Assembly: GCA_038225015.1 (NCBI GenBank) | Contig: JBBRFB010000084.1 | Span: forward strand, 1-15,109 | Reading direction: 5' to 3' | DNA: 15,109 bases | DNA from: Schlegelella_A sp038225015 | GTDB taxonomy: Bacteria > Pseudomonadota > Gammaproteobacteria > Burkholderiales > Burkholderiaceae_C | In this document: positions 1 through 6,864 of the stretch, piece after piece | How the letters are laid out: every line of letters starts with the position of its first letter | Numbering within the stretch: the first letter of the stretch is position 1 | Position numbers and translations under genes: made by a program | Notes under the pieces: generated by a model | What the model was told of the DNA's origin: nothing | Seen by the model: only the letters and a program-made list of their open reading frames with translations | Database searches by the model: none

Positions 1-578
1 TCGAGGCCGGGGGTGGAGGAACCGACCTTGTCAAGTCGAGCGTCAGCTACGCCCTCGGAGCGGACGTGGAAAACCTGACTCTGACGGGTACGGCAGCGCT
101 CAACGCGACCGGCAATGCGCTCAAGAACGTCATCACGGGCAATGCGGCGGCGAACCGGATCGACGGTGGCGCTGGCGCCGACACGCTGATCGGCGGGGCC
201 GGCAACGACACCTACGTCTTCGGCCGTGGCAGCGGCGCCGATGTGATCAGCGACAACGACTCCACGGTCGGCAACCATGACGTGATGAGTTTCGGCAGCG
301 GTGTCGCCGCCGATCAGATCTGGTTCCGCCATGTCGGCAACGATCTGGAAGTGAGCATCATCGGCACGAACGACAGGGCGCTGGTTCAGAACTGGTACCT
401 GGGCAGCCAGTACCACGTCGAGGAGCTCAAACTGGCCACGGGGGAGACGCTTCTCGACTCCCAGGTGCAGGATCTCGTCAGTGCCATGGCAGGATTCGCG
501 CCGCCTGCGCTCGGGCAGACCACGCTGCCAACGGCGTATCGGCCGACGCTCGTGCCGATCATCGCGGCGGACTGGTAG
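1..578 (+). CDS. RTX-type (haemolysin-type calcium-binding) secreted protein, C-terminal part
   Basis: This is the 3' end of a gene whose start lies upstream of the window; the frame is open from base 3, so the in-frame GTG at 66 is internal. About 191 residues are visible. They begin with a repeat unit of the type SSVSYALGADVENLTLTG, common in large RTX proteins, followed by ITGNAAANRIDGGAGAD and two glycine/aspartate nonapeptides (GGAGADTLI, GGAGNDTYV) that in this family form a calcium-binding beta roll. Next comes a segment resembling the haemolysin-type calcium-binding related domain (DQIWFRHVGNDLEVSIIGT ... VQNWY ... VEELKLATGE). The protein ends in a hydrophobic/aromatic tail (PIIAADW). 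RTX proteins are normally exported by a type I secretion system that reads the C-terminus; no transporter gene is visible here. The enzymatic or adhesive function would lie in the missing N-terminal part and cannot be told. Confidence 0.9.
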   Translation, partial: EAGGGGTDLVKSSVSYALGADVENLTLTGTAALNATGNALKNVITGNAAANRIDGGAGADTLIGGAGNDTYVFGRGSGADVISDNDSTVGNHDVMSFGSGVAADQIWFRHVGNDLEVSIIGTNDRALVQNWYLGSQYHVEELKLATGETLLDSQVQDLVSAMAGFAPPALGQTTLPTAYRPTLVPIIAADW

Positions 579-612
579 TCGCCCGATTTCCGGGGCTTCG
601 CTCACGACCCTT

Positions 613-1869
613 GTGCGCGCGCTGATCGTTCACCAGAACTTCCCCGGTCAATTCGGGCACCTGGTGCACACCTGGGCGCGCCGCCGAGGTTGGGACGTGC
701 GGGGCCTGGGCCGAGACACGGCACCGGGCCTGCCGGGGTTCGACAGGCTCGTTCGTTACCGCCTCGCCAGGCACGAGCATGCGCACCAGCATGCCTATCT
801 GCGGCAAATGGAGGCTGCCACCTTGCACGGCCAGGCGGCTGCGCGCGCCATGCTGCAGTTGCGGCAAGGCGGCTTCGTGCCCGACGTGATCGTCGCGCAC
901 CCGGGTTGGGGCGAAACCCTTTACGCCAAAGACGTGTTTCCCGACGCTCGTCTGCTGCACTACTGCGAGTGGTACTACAGCTCGAAGGGTGCCGACCTCG
1001 GCTTCGACCCTGAATTCCCGCTCACCTTCGACGACCACGCACGCGTGCGCACCTGGAACGCGCTGCACACACTCAACCTCACCCATTGCGATGCCGGCGT
1101 GGCGCCGACGCGGTGGCAGCAGCAGCGTCACCCTGACGTTTTCCTGTCGAAGATCGTCGTGCAGCACGAGGGTATCGCGTTGCGCGAGCTCGCCCCCGAT
1201 TCTCGCGCCGCGTTTGCCACGCCGAGCGGCCAGGTCGTCAAAGCAGGCGACCCGGTGATCACCTACGTGGCGAGAAATCTAGAGCCGTACCGCGGTTTCC
1301 ATATCTTCATGCGCGCGCTCGCACGCATCCAGAGCGCGCATCGCGACTGTCACGCGCTGATCGTCGGAGGCGACGACGTGAGCTACGGCAAGCGCCCGAG
1401 CGACGCGGCCCATTGGCGGGAGAAGATGCTGCGCGAAGTCGAACTCGACCCCGCCCGCACGCATTTCCTCGGCCGCGTGCCGCGGTCGCAGTTCATTCGT
1501 GTGCTGCAGGTGTCGGCCGCGCACGTCTACCTCACGTATCCGTTCGTGCTGAGCTGGTCGCTGCTCGAGGCCATGGCTTGCGGCGCGCTCATCGTGGCGT
1601 CGAACACCGCGCCGGTGCTCGAGGTTCTTCGTCACCGGCAGAACGCCATCCTGACCGACTTTTTTGACGTTGAACGACTGGCGAACGCCACCCTCGAGGC
1701 GCTGGTGAACCGAGGCGAGGACGGTGCGGTGTACCGCCGGCAGGCGTGCGCCGACGCGACCCGCTTCTGCCGAACGGACGCCGTCAGAGGCTACGACGGG
1801 CTGGCGCTTACGGGCGCTCCGCCGTCGACCCCCACGGAGCGCGAACTCTCCTTGGCAGCGCTCGCGTGA
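613..1869 (+). CDS. Glycosyltransferase family 4 (group 1) protein
   Basis: Predicted 418-residue GT-B glycosyltransferase that would transfer a sugar from a nucleotide donor; donor and acceptor are not readable. The GTG at 613 is chosen because the protein then starts MRALIVHQNFPGQFGHL, the typical beginning of the Glyco_trans_4_3 N-terminal domain; no ATG fits and no clear ribosome binding site is visible. The N-terminal acceptor domain covers about residues 1-175 (HPGWGET near 96, HYCEWYY near 116). The C-terminal Glycos_transf_1 domain covers about 215-395, with YVARNLEPYRGFH (218-230), FLGRVPRSQF (285-294) and YPFVLSWSLLEAMACGALIV (309-328). The second Glu of the E-x7-E motif is present (E319), but position 311, where the first would fall, is Phe. 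The gene follows the RTX gene by 34 bp, so co-transcription is likely. It converges on the histidine kinase with a 23-bp gap that holds no obvious terminator. Confidence 0.88.
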   Translation: MRALIVHQNFPGQFGHLVHTWARRRGWDVRGLGRDTAPGLPGFDRLVRYRLARHEHAHQHAYLRQMEAATLHGQAAARAMLQLRQGGFVPDVIVAHPGWGETLYAKDVFPDARLLHYCEWYYSSKGADLGFDPEFPLTFDDHARVRTWNALHTLNLTHCDAGVAPTRWQQQRHPDVFLSKIVVQHEGIALRELAPDSRAAFATPSGQVVKAGDPVITYVARNLEPYRGFHIFMRALARIQSAHRDCHALIVGGDDVSYGKRPSDAAHWREKMLREVELDPARTHFLGRVPRSQFIRVLQVSAAHVYLTYPFVLSWSLLEAMACGALIVASNTAPVLEVLRHRQNAILTDFFDVERLANATLEALVNRGEDGAVYRRQACADATRFCRTDAVRGYDGLALTGAPPSTPTERELSLAALA

Positions 1870-1892
1870 CGAAAGGCGAGCGCCGCGTCGGC

Positions 1893-3641
1893 TCACTGCT
1901 GCCGTGGAGCGGGCGCGTCGTCGTCGGCCCACAAGCCCGGCTGGCTCGGTCTGGCTCCGAATCCGGGACCGTGCAGCGCGTGTCGCAGCGCGGCGTGATC
2001 GATGGGCTTCGGAAGAACCAGGTCGAACGGCTGCCTGTCGCCACCCCGCAGCGTGCCGCCCGTGCTCATGGCGATCAGCCGCGTCTGCCGGCTGAGTCCC
2101 TTGCCGCTGCGGATCTCGGACGCCAGTTCGGCACCGCCTTTCAATGGCATGTCGAGGTCGACCAGGATCGCCGCGTAGCACCTCGCTGCGGCCAGGTTGC
2201 CGGCAATCGCTGCGGACGAGGCCCGATCGCACTCGTAACCGAGCTCGTCGACCACGCTGGCCAGGGCGTCGAGCACATCGTTTCGATCGTCGACGATGAG
2301 AATCCTCGCGGGTTGCACGTCCGCGTAAGACGGGTCGTCCTCGATGACGGGCTCCGCCGGAATGTCGAGTGTGAAAGTCGTGCCACGCCCAAGCTCGCTC
2401 GTGACCGCAACGGTCCCACCGAGTTGCGCCATCAAGGTGCGTACGATGGCCAGACCGATGCCCGAGCCCTCGCCACGCCGCTCAGTACCGGTCGACGCCC
2501 TGTCAGGCGCAAAGAGAGCGGGAATCACGTCTCCCGGTATGCCCGGCCCGGTGTCCGCGACGACGAGATGCAACCGTCGCGCGACGGGATCGAAGGCGTG
2601 AAGCGACACCCGAACCTGCCCGACATCGGTGTAGCGGATCGAATTGATGACCAGATTCGTCAGGATCTGGTCGATCCGCGCGCCGTCGGCGACGACGAAG
2701 ACGGCGTCGGCCGGCAGGTACACCGTCAGCTCCAGGCCCTTGGCTTTGGCCAGGTCTCGCGCGCCGTCGGCCATGGACTCGACGAGGGCGCATGCCTCGA
2801 ACGGTTCTGGCCGCAGTTCCAGTCGACCCGCCTCTCCCTTGGCAAGCGTCAACAGGTCACGCAGTTGCGTATTCAGCAGCAGCGAGGAGCGCCGCATCCG
2901 GCCGATCAGTTCATCGTCACTCCGACCCAAGGACGCGTGTCGCATCTCGAAGAGATCGAGTGCCGACACAATGTTCTGCAATGGCGACCGCAGTTCGTGG
3001 CTGACCTTGGCAAGGAAAGAACTGCGCGCGACGAGCGCTTCGTTCATGGCCGAAAGCCTGGTGCGATCTTCCTCCAGGGTTCGCGCCTTGTGAGTTCGGC
3101 GGATGAGGCCAGTGAAGAATGCAGGAGCAGACAGGAGCGTAAACACAAAGGACAACAGCAGTTCGCTATGCACAACCCAGAACTGGCTTGATGCGAGGAA
3201 GGAACTTGCCGCCGACGCCGCCATCCATGAGAGATACATCACACGCACGCCGTATCGGATTCCGCTGCGAACGATGACCACCAGCACAAAAGCGTTCATG
3301 TATGCGAACACTTCCGGGTTAACGATCAAGAGGTTGACGAGGAATATCGGATCCAGAATGAGAAAGACATATTGAGTCGCGATTCCGGCCTCGGGAGAGT
3401 TTGCCAAGACACGACCGTAAGCGACACTGCAGGTCAGGTACACAAGACATGCCAGTAGTTCGTATCGAACAGCGGGTTCGACCCGATCCGTCACGACTTC
3501 AAAGAGCAAGACGCACATGACGCCGAGTGTTCCAACCGCGCGCTGAAAACATCTGTCACGCTCGTGCGTGGCCCGATGCGAAACCAGGTGTGCGCCGAAA
3601 TAGTCGGCTTGACGTCTGAGCAGTGCTTGGATGGCATTCAT
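1893..3641 (-). CDS. Membrane-bound hybrid sensor histidine kinase / response regulator
   Basis: A 582-residue protein if started at the ATG at 3641 (MNAIQALLRRQADYFGAHL). Residues about 34-180 hold five or six hydrophobic segments with short loops and no large periplasmic domain, an arrangement resembling RpfC-like sensors. The HisKA box is SHELRSP with His215. The HATPase domain shows the N box NLVINSIRYTD (Asn333), G1 DTGPGIP (363-369) and G2 GEGSGIGLA (390-398). The receiver domain spans about 446-556, with the acidic pair DD451-452, probable phospho-acceptor Asp495 (LVDLDMP), Ser526 and Lys545 (LPKP). All catalytic residues seen are intact, so autophosphorylation and internal phosphotransfer are expected; there is no Hpt domain and no visible partner regulator. 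In-frame ATGs at 3764 and 3779 would add 41 or 46 residues. The N-terminal coding part is markedly AT-richer than the rest. The signal is unknown. Confidence 0.9.
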   Translation of the reverse strand: MNAIQALLRRQADYFGAHLVSHRATHERDRCFQRAVGTLGVMCVLLFEVVTDRVEPAVRYELLACLVYLTCSVAYGRVLANSPEAGIATQYVFLILDPIFLVNLLIVNPEVFAYMNAFVLVVIVRSGIRYGVRVMYLSWMAASAASSFLASSQFWVVHSELLLSFVFTLLSAPAFFTGLIRRTHKARTLEEDRTRLSAMNEALVARSSFLAKVSHELRSPLQNIVSALDLFEMRHASLGRSDDELIGRMRRSSLLLNTQLRDLLTLAKGEAGRLELRPEPFEACALVESMADGARDLAKAKGLELTVYLPADAVFVVADGARIDQILTNLVINSIRYTDVGQVRVSLHAFDPVARRLHLVVADTGPGIPGDVIPALFAPDRASTGTERRGEGSGIGLAIVRTLMAQLGGTVAVTSELGRGTTFTLDIPAEPVIEDDPSYADVQPARILIVDDRNDVLDALASVVDELGYECDRASSAAIAGNLAAARCYAAILVDLDMPLKGGAELASEIRSGKGLSRQTRLIAMSTGGTLRGGDRQPFDLVLPKPIDHAALRHALHGPGFGARPSQPGLWADDDAPAPRQQ

Positions 3642-3882
3642 CTGGTTCGGCGCATCACGGTGGAAGATCAACAGCACAGGGAAGAGCAATAGCGGTCTTG
3701 CCCCCGCGTTCTCGGACACGGCCTGTTCGCAATGTAGCGCCGGTTGTTCTAGTTGAGCGCGGCGCATCTGCTCAGCCATGCCGCTTGAGATTGACGTACG
3801 TCTTGCGCTCGAGGCACATGAGACGCACGATGAAGTGGCTACCTACAATGTCTCCAGCAGGCTCGCGTTAGGTGTTGCAAAC
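3642..3882. promoter_or_regulatory. Divergent intergenic region between the histidine kinase and argJ
   Basis: This 241-bp stretch should carry promoters for both divergent genes. On the + strand a TACAAT hexamer at 3844-3849 (5 of 6 matches to a -10 box) lies 33 bp before the argJ ATG, but no good -35 element sits 16-18 bp upstream, so the promoter call is weak. A perfect 10-bp palindrome, GACGTACGTC, is at 3793-3802 and could be a regulator site. Part of the region is open in frame with the kinase (up to 3779), so if the longer kinase start is used the real gap is only 103 bp. Confidence 0.35.
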
Positions 3883-5112
3883 ATGCCAGTCAACCTCTCC
3901 GCTTCATCCAACGACGACCTCCACCCCGTCGCCGGCATCGCCATCGGTACCGCCATGGCCGGGGTTCGCAAGGCGAATCGGCGCGACGTCACGGTGGTCA
4001 CGATCGAGCCCGGCGCGGCGGTGGCGGGGGTGTTCACGGCCAACCGCTTTTGTGCCGCACCGGTGCAGTTGTGCCGCGAGCACCTGGCGGCTGGGCGCGG
4101 CGTGCGGGCGATCCTCGTGAACACTGGCAATGCCAACGCCGGCACCGGGGCCGACGGGCTGGCGCGGGCCCGTTCCACGTGCGCGGCGCTCGCCGCGCAG
4201 CTCGGCTGCGCGCCGGATCAGGTGCTGCCGTTTTCCACCGGCGTGATCATGGAAACGCTGCCGAACGATCGCATCGAGGCAGCGCTGCCGGCCGCCCTGG
4301 CCAACGCCCGGCCCGACCACTGGGCCGAGGCCGCCGAGGCGATCATGACCACCGACACCGTGCCGAAGGCGTTCTCGCGGTCGCTGCGGCTCGGCGGCAA
4401 GGCGGTCGCCGTCACCGGCATCAGCAAGGGCGCCGGCATGATCCGGCCGAACATGGCAACGATGCTCGGCTTCATCGCCACCGACGCGGCCATTGCACTG
4501 GCCCTTCTGCAGCAGCTGGTTGGCGAGGCGGCCGACGAGTCGTTCAACCGCATCACCATCGACGGCGATACCTCGACCAACGATTCGTTCGTGCTCATCG
4601 CCACGCAGCGGGCCGGCAACCCGCCAATCGAGAGCCTCGACAGCGCCGACGGCCGGGCGCTGCGCGATACGGTGTTCGAAGTGGCACGGTGGCTCGCCCA
4701 GGCGATCGTGCGCGACGGCGAGGGCGCCACCAAGTTCATCACCGTGCGCGTCCAGGGCGGCGCCAGCGTCGAAGAGTGCCGCAAGGTGGCCTACGCCATC
4801 GGCCATTCGCCGCTCGTCAAGACCGCCTTCTTCGCCAGCGACCCGAACCTCGGGCGCATCCTCGCCGCCGTCGGCTACGCCGGCATCGACGACCTCGACC
4901 AGACGAAGATCGATCTCTTCCTCGGCGACGTGCACGTGGTCGAGGGCGGCGGGCGCCACCCCGGCTACCGCGAGGAAGACGGCCAGCGCGTCATGAGGCC
5001 GAGCGAGATCACGGTGCGTGTCGATCTCCATCGCGGCCCGCACGAGGCCACCGTGTGGACGTGCGACCTCAGCACCGAGTACGTGAAGATCAACGCCGAC
5101 TACCGGTCTTGA
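3883..5112 (+). CDS. argJ: ArgJ: glutamate N-acetyltransferase (ornithine acetyltransferase)
   Basis: ArgJ transfers the acetyl group from N-acetylornithine to glutamate in the cyclic arginine pathway; bifunctional versions also use acetyl-CoA. The predicted protein has 409 residues, the usual family size, when started at the ATG at 3883 (MPVNLSASSNDDLHPVAGIA). The frame is open further upstream, but that part lacks family character. Family landmarks: GVFTANRFCAAPV, LVNTGNANAGTG, FSTGVI, TTDTVPKAFS, then KGAGMIRPNMATMLGFIATD, where autoprocessing occurs between Ala192 and the nucleophile Thr193 to give alpha and beta subunits. Further on are the substrate-site segment FNRITIDGDTSTNDS, DGEGATKFI and the C-terminal YVKINADYRS. 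Everything needed for activity appears intact. Only a weak ribosome binding site is visible. No other arg gene is in the window. Confidence 0.97.
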   Translation: MPVNLSASSNDDLHPVAGIAIGTAMAGVRKANRRDVTVVTIEPGAAVAGVFTANRFCAAPVQLCREHLAAGRGVRAILVNTGNANAGTGADGLARARSTCAALAAQLGCAPDQVLPFSTGVIMETLPNDRIEAALPAALANARPDHWAEAAEAIMTTDTVPKAFSRSLRLGGKAVAVTGISKGAGMIRPNMATMLGFIATDAAIALALLQQLVGEAADESFNRITIDGDTSTNDSFVLIATQRAGNPPIESLDSADGRALRDTVFEVARWLAQAIVRDGEGATKFITVRVQGGASVEECRKVAYAIGHSPLVKTAFFASDPNLGRILAAVGYAGIDDLDQTKIDLFLGDVHVVEGGGRHPGYREEDGQRVMRPSEITVRVDLHRGPHEATVWTCDLSTEYVKINADYRS

Positions 5113-5114
5113 AG

Positions 5115-5139
5115 TCGCCGCGCCCGTCGTGGGCGGCGA
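5115..5139 (+). terminator. GC-rich hairpin immediately after argJ
   Basis: TCGCCGCGCCC (5115-5125) pairs with GGGCGGCGA (5131-5139) as a 9-bp stem with a 2-nt bulge and a 5-nt loop, starting 3 bp after the argJ stop codon. The position fits a transcript 3'-end structure, but no T-tract follows, so a classic Rho-independent terminator is not demonstrated. Confidence 0.3.
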
Positions 5140-5345
5140 GCAACGCTTCGGCGCCGGCTGCTTGCGGCGCCGTGCGGGTCGGCGCTAGCATCCCGGCTCG
5201 CTTTCACGCCTGCACGCCATGAACTGTCTCAACCCCCGCCTCAGCCCGAGCCTCGCCGTCGTCGGCGCCGGTCGTTGGGCGGCGCCGGGCGCCGTTCCCG
5301 GCATGGCATGGCACTTCCGCGGCATTGCCGCGGCGCCGATCTAGC

Positions 5346-5391
5346 CTCTCAGCCCCGCTTCGCATCGAAGCTCCCGCTGAGAGATCAGCGG
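5346..5391 (+). promoter_or_regulatory. Overlapping, mutually exclusive hairpins in the MFS gene leader
   Basis: Structure A: CTCTCAGC (5346-5353) pairs perfectly with GCTGAGAG (5376-5383) and encloses a second perfect stem GCTTCG (5357-5362) / CGAAGC (5366-5371) with a 3-nt loop. Structure B: CCGCTGA (5374-5380) pairs perfectly with TCAGCGG (5385-5391) and is closed by a GAGA (GNRA-type) tetraloop. Bases 5376-5383 are needed in whole or part by both, so the RNA can adopt one or the other. The element lies about 100 nt before the MFS start codon on the same strand. I do not recognise a known riboswitch. It could also be a structured intergenic repeat without a regulatory role. Confidence 0.35.
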
Positions 5392-5493
5392 AAGAATCGA
5401 TCGCTTCCCGATCTCCCTCCCGCTGCAACGGGCCCACAAGGCCCAACAGGTTCGCCCCTCGGGGTGGCCGCGAAGGAAAGAGTGGGTGAAGCC

Positions 5494-6852
5494 ATGAAAA
5501 CGTGGCTGCAGAACTGGCCGGGCCGGGCCCGGCGGCATTTCAGGTTGCCCGCCAGCGACCTGCTCCGCGACGCCGCCTATCGGCGCCTGTGGACGTCGAT
5601 CGTCATCAGCTCGTTCGGCGGACAGGTCACGATGCTGGCGCTGCCGCTCACGGCGGCGGTGCTGCTGCACGCCACGCCGACCCAGATGGGGTTGCTGACG
5701 GCAATGGAGATCGCGCCGTTCGTGCTCTTCTCGCTGCCGGCGGGCGTCTGGCTCGACCGCGTCCGCAAGCTGCCGATCTACGTCGTCGGCGAGCTGACGA
5801 TCGGCGTCGCCGTGGCCAGCGTGCCGGTCGCCTGGTGGGCCGGATGGCTCTCGATCGGCTGGCTCACGGCCTGTGCGTTTGTCATCGGCACCGTCTACAC
5901 GGTGGCCGGCAGCGCCGCGCAGATCGTGCTGACGCAAGTGGTCGCGCGGGAGCGGCTGGTGGAAGCGCACGCCAAGAACGCGCTCGCCACCTCGGGCGCC
6001 GAGGTGGCCGGGCCTGGCCTGGCCGGCGCGCTCATCAAGGTGGTCGGCGCGCCGCTCGCCTTGCTCGTCGATGCCGTGCTCGTCACGGTGTCGGCCGCCA
6101 TCCTGCGCGGCATCGCCATCCATGAAGCACCGTGGCGCCCGCGCGGCGTGGGCAGCCCGGCGCGCCAGTTCTGGGCCGACCTGAAGACGGGCGTTCGCTT
6201 CGTGTCGCGGCATCGCCTGCTGGTGACGCTGGCGCTGGCGGTGGGCACCTGGCAGGCCTGTCATCACGCCGCCTTCGTCGTCCAGATCCTGTTCGCGACG
6301 CGAACGCTCGGCCTGTCGGAGCAGGCCATCGGCCTCAGCTACACGGTGATGGGCGTCGGCACGGTGGTCGCCAGCGTGTTCGGCAACCGAATCAGCGCCC
6401 GCATCGGCCCCGGGCCCAGTCTCGTGCTCGGCTTCGCGGTCTGCGGCGCCGGCTGGCTGCTGCTCGCCGTGGCGCCGGCCAACGCCTGGGGCGTGGCCGC
6501 CTTCGCAACGATGCTGATGCTGTTCTCGACCGGCGCGGTGCTGATCTTCATCAACTTCCTGGCCCTGCGCCAGGCGGTCACTCCGGCGCCGCTGCTCGGC
6601 CGCATGACGAGCACGATGCGCTGGCTGATCCTGATTCCGGCCGGGCCGGGGGCGCTGCTCGGTGGCTGGCTCGGCGAGCACGTCGGGCTACGGTCGTCGC
6701 TGGCCGTCGCCGGCTGCGGCTCGCTGCTGCTCGCCATGGCGGCGTGGCGACTGGATATCCTGCGCCACCTGCGCCACCTGCCGGAAGCCGAAGCGGCCGA
6801 CGACTGGGTCGGCGCCGAGGCGGCGACCGGTTCACACGTTCCTGCCATCTGA
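5494..6852 (+). CDS. Major facilitator superfamily transporter, EntS/MFS_3-like exporter
   Basis: Predicted 452-residue inner-membrane transporter with about twelve hydrophobic segments, starting at residue 33 (LWTSIVISSFGGQVTMLAL) and ending near 420. The loop between segments 2 and 3 carries the MFS motif A in the form GVWLDRVRK (84-92). A basic, hydrophilic central loop (about 210-240, EAPWRPRGVG ... FWADLKTGVRFVSRH) has the ADLKTGVRF-like sequence usual in the MFS_3 / enterobactin-exporter-like group. Such proteins are proton-driven exporters of small molecules; the substrate cannot be told. The start is the ATG at 5494 (MKTWLQNWPGRARRHF). The best Shine-Dalgarno-like stretch, AAGGAAAG, is rather far upstream, so the in-frame GTG at 5482 is possible but too close to it. 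The GNAT gene starts 12 bp after the stop, so the two are probably co-transcribed. Confidence 0.88.
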   Translation: MKTWLQNWPGRARRHFRLPASDLLRDAAYRRLWTSIVISSFGGQVTMLALPLTAAVLLHATPTQMGLLTAMEIAPFVLFSLPAGVWLDRVRKLPIYVVGELTIGVAVASVPVAWWAGWLSIGWLTACAFVIGTVYTVAGSAAQIVLTQVVARERLVEAHAKNALATSGAEVAGPGLAGALIKVVGAPLALLVDAVLVTVSAAILRGIAIHEAPWRPRGVGSPARQFWADLKTGVRFVSRHRLLVTLALAVGTWQACHHAAFVVQILFATRTLGLSEQAIGLSYTVMGVGTVVASVFGNRISARIGPGPSLVLGFAVCGAGWLLLAVAPANAWGVAAFATMLMLFSTGAVLIFINFLALRQAVTPAPLLGRMTSTMRWLILIPAGPGALLGGWLGEHVGLRSSLAVAGCGSLLLAMAAWRLDILRHLRHLPEAEAADDWVGAEAATGSHVPAI

Positions 6853-6864
6853 GGAGGTCACGCG

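Larger units (their letters stand above)
5113..5493 (+). other. Gene-free region between argJ and the MFS gene, rich in inverted repeats
   Basis: I see no convincing gene in these 381 bp. Contents in order: a hairpin just after the argJ stop (5115-5139); an inverted repeat CGGCGCCG with an 8-nt loop at 5149-5172; a short ORF of 41 codons at 5219-5344 (MNCLNPRLSPSLAVVGAGRW...), unlike anything I recognise; a perfect hairpin CCGCGGC-att-GCCGCGG at 5317-5333; the overlapping hairpins at 5346-5391; CCCG...CGGG and GGGCC-cacaa-GGCCC repeats near 5418-5443; CCCC-tc-GGGG at 5455-5464; and a purine-rich AAGGAAAGAG at 5473-5482 before the MFS start. A frame continuous with the MFS gene runs from 5275, but its translation is basic, proline-rich and low in hydrophobic residues, so I treat it as leader rather than coding. 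Confidence 0.5.

Noticed and set aside
66..578. A complete small gene starting at GTG 66
   Set aside because: The frame is open back to the window edge and the RTX-type repeat pattern starts before it, so this is the end of a larger gene.
1746..3191. 481-codon plus-strand frame opposite the histidine kinase
   Set aside because: All kinase and receiver motifs lie on the minus strand; this translation is low-complexity and polar.
3904..5043. 379-codon antisense frame over argJ
   Set aside because: It is a shadow of argJ, rich in Gly, Arg, Ala and His and without any recognisable domain.
5374..5391. Resemblance of GCTGAGAGAT to the conserved CTGAGA of TPP riboswitches
   Set aside because: The other conserved TPP elements (the CCTGA...GGTAATGC region) are absent downstream.
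5275..5493. N-terminal extension of the MFS transporter by 73 residues
   Set aside because: The added sequence is basic and proline-rich and is encoded by the inverted-repeat leader; transporter-like sequence starts after the ATG at 5494.
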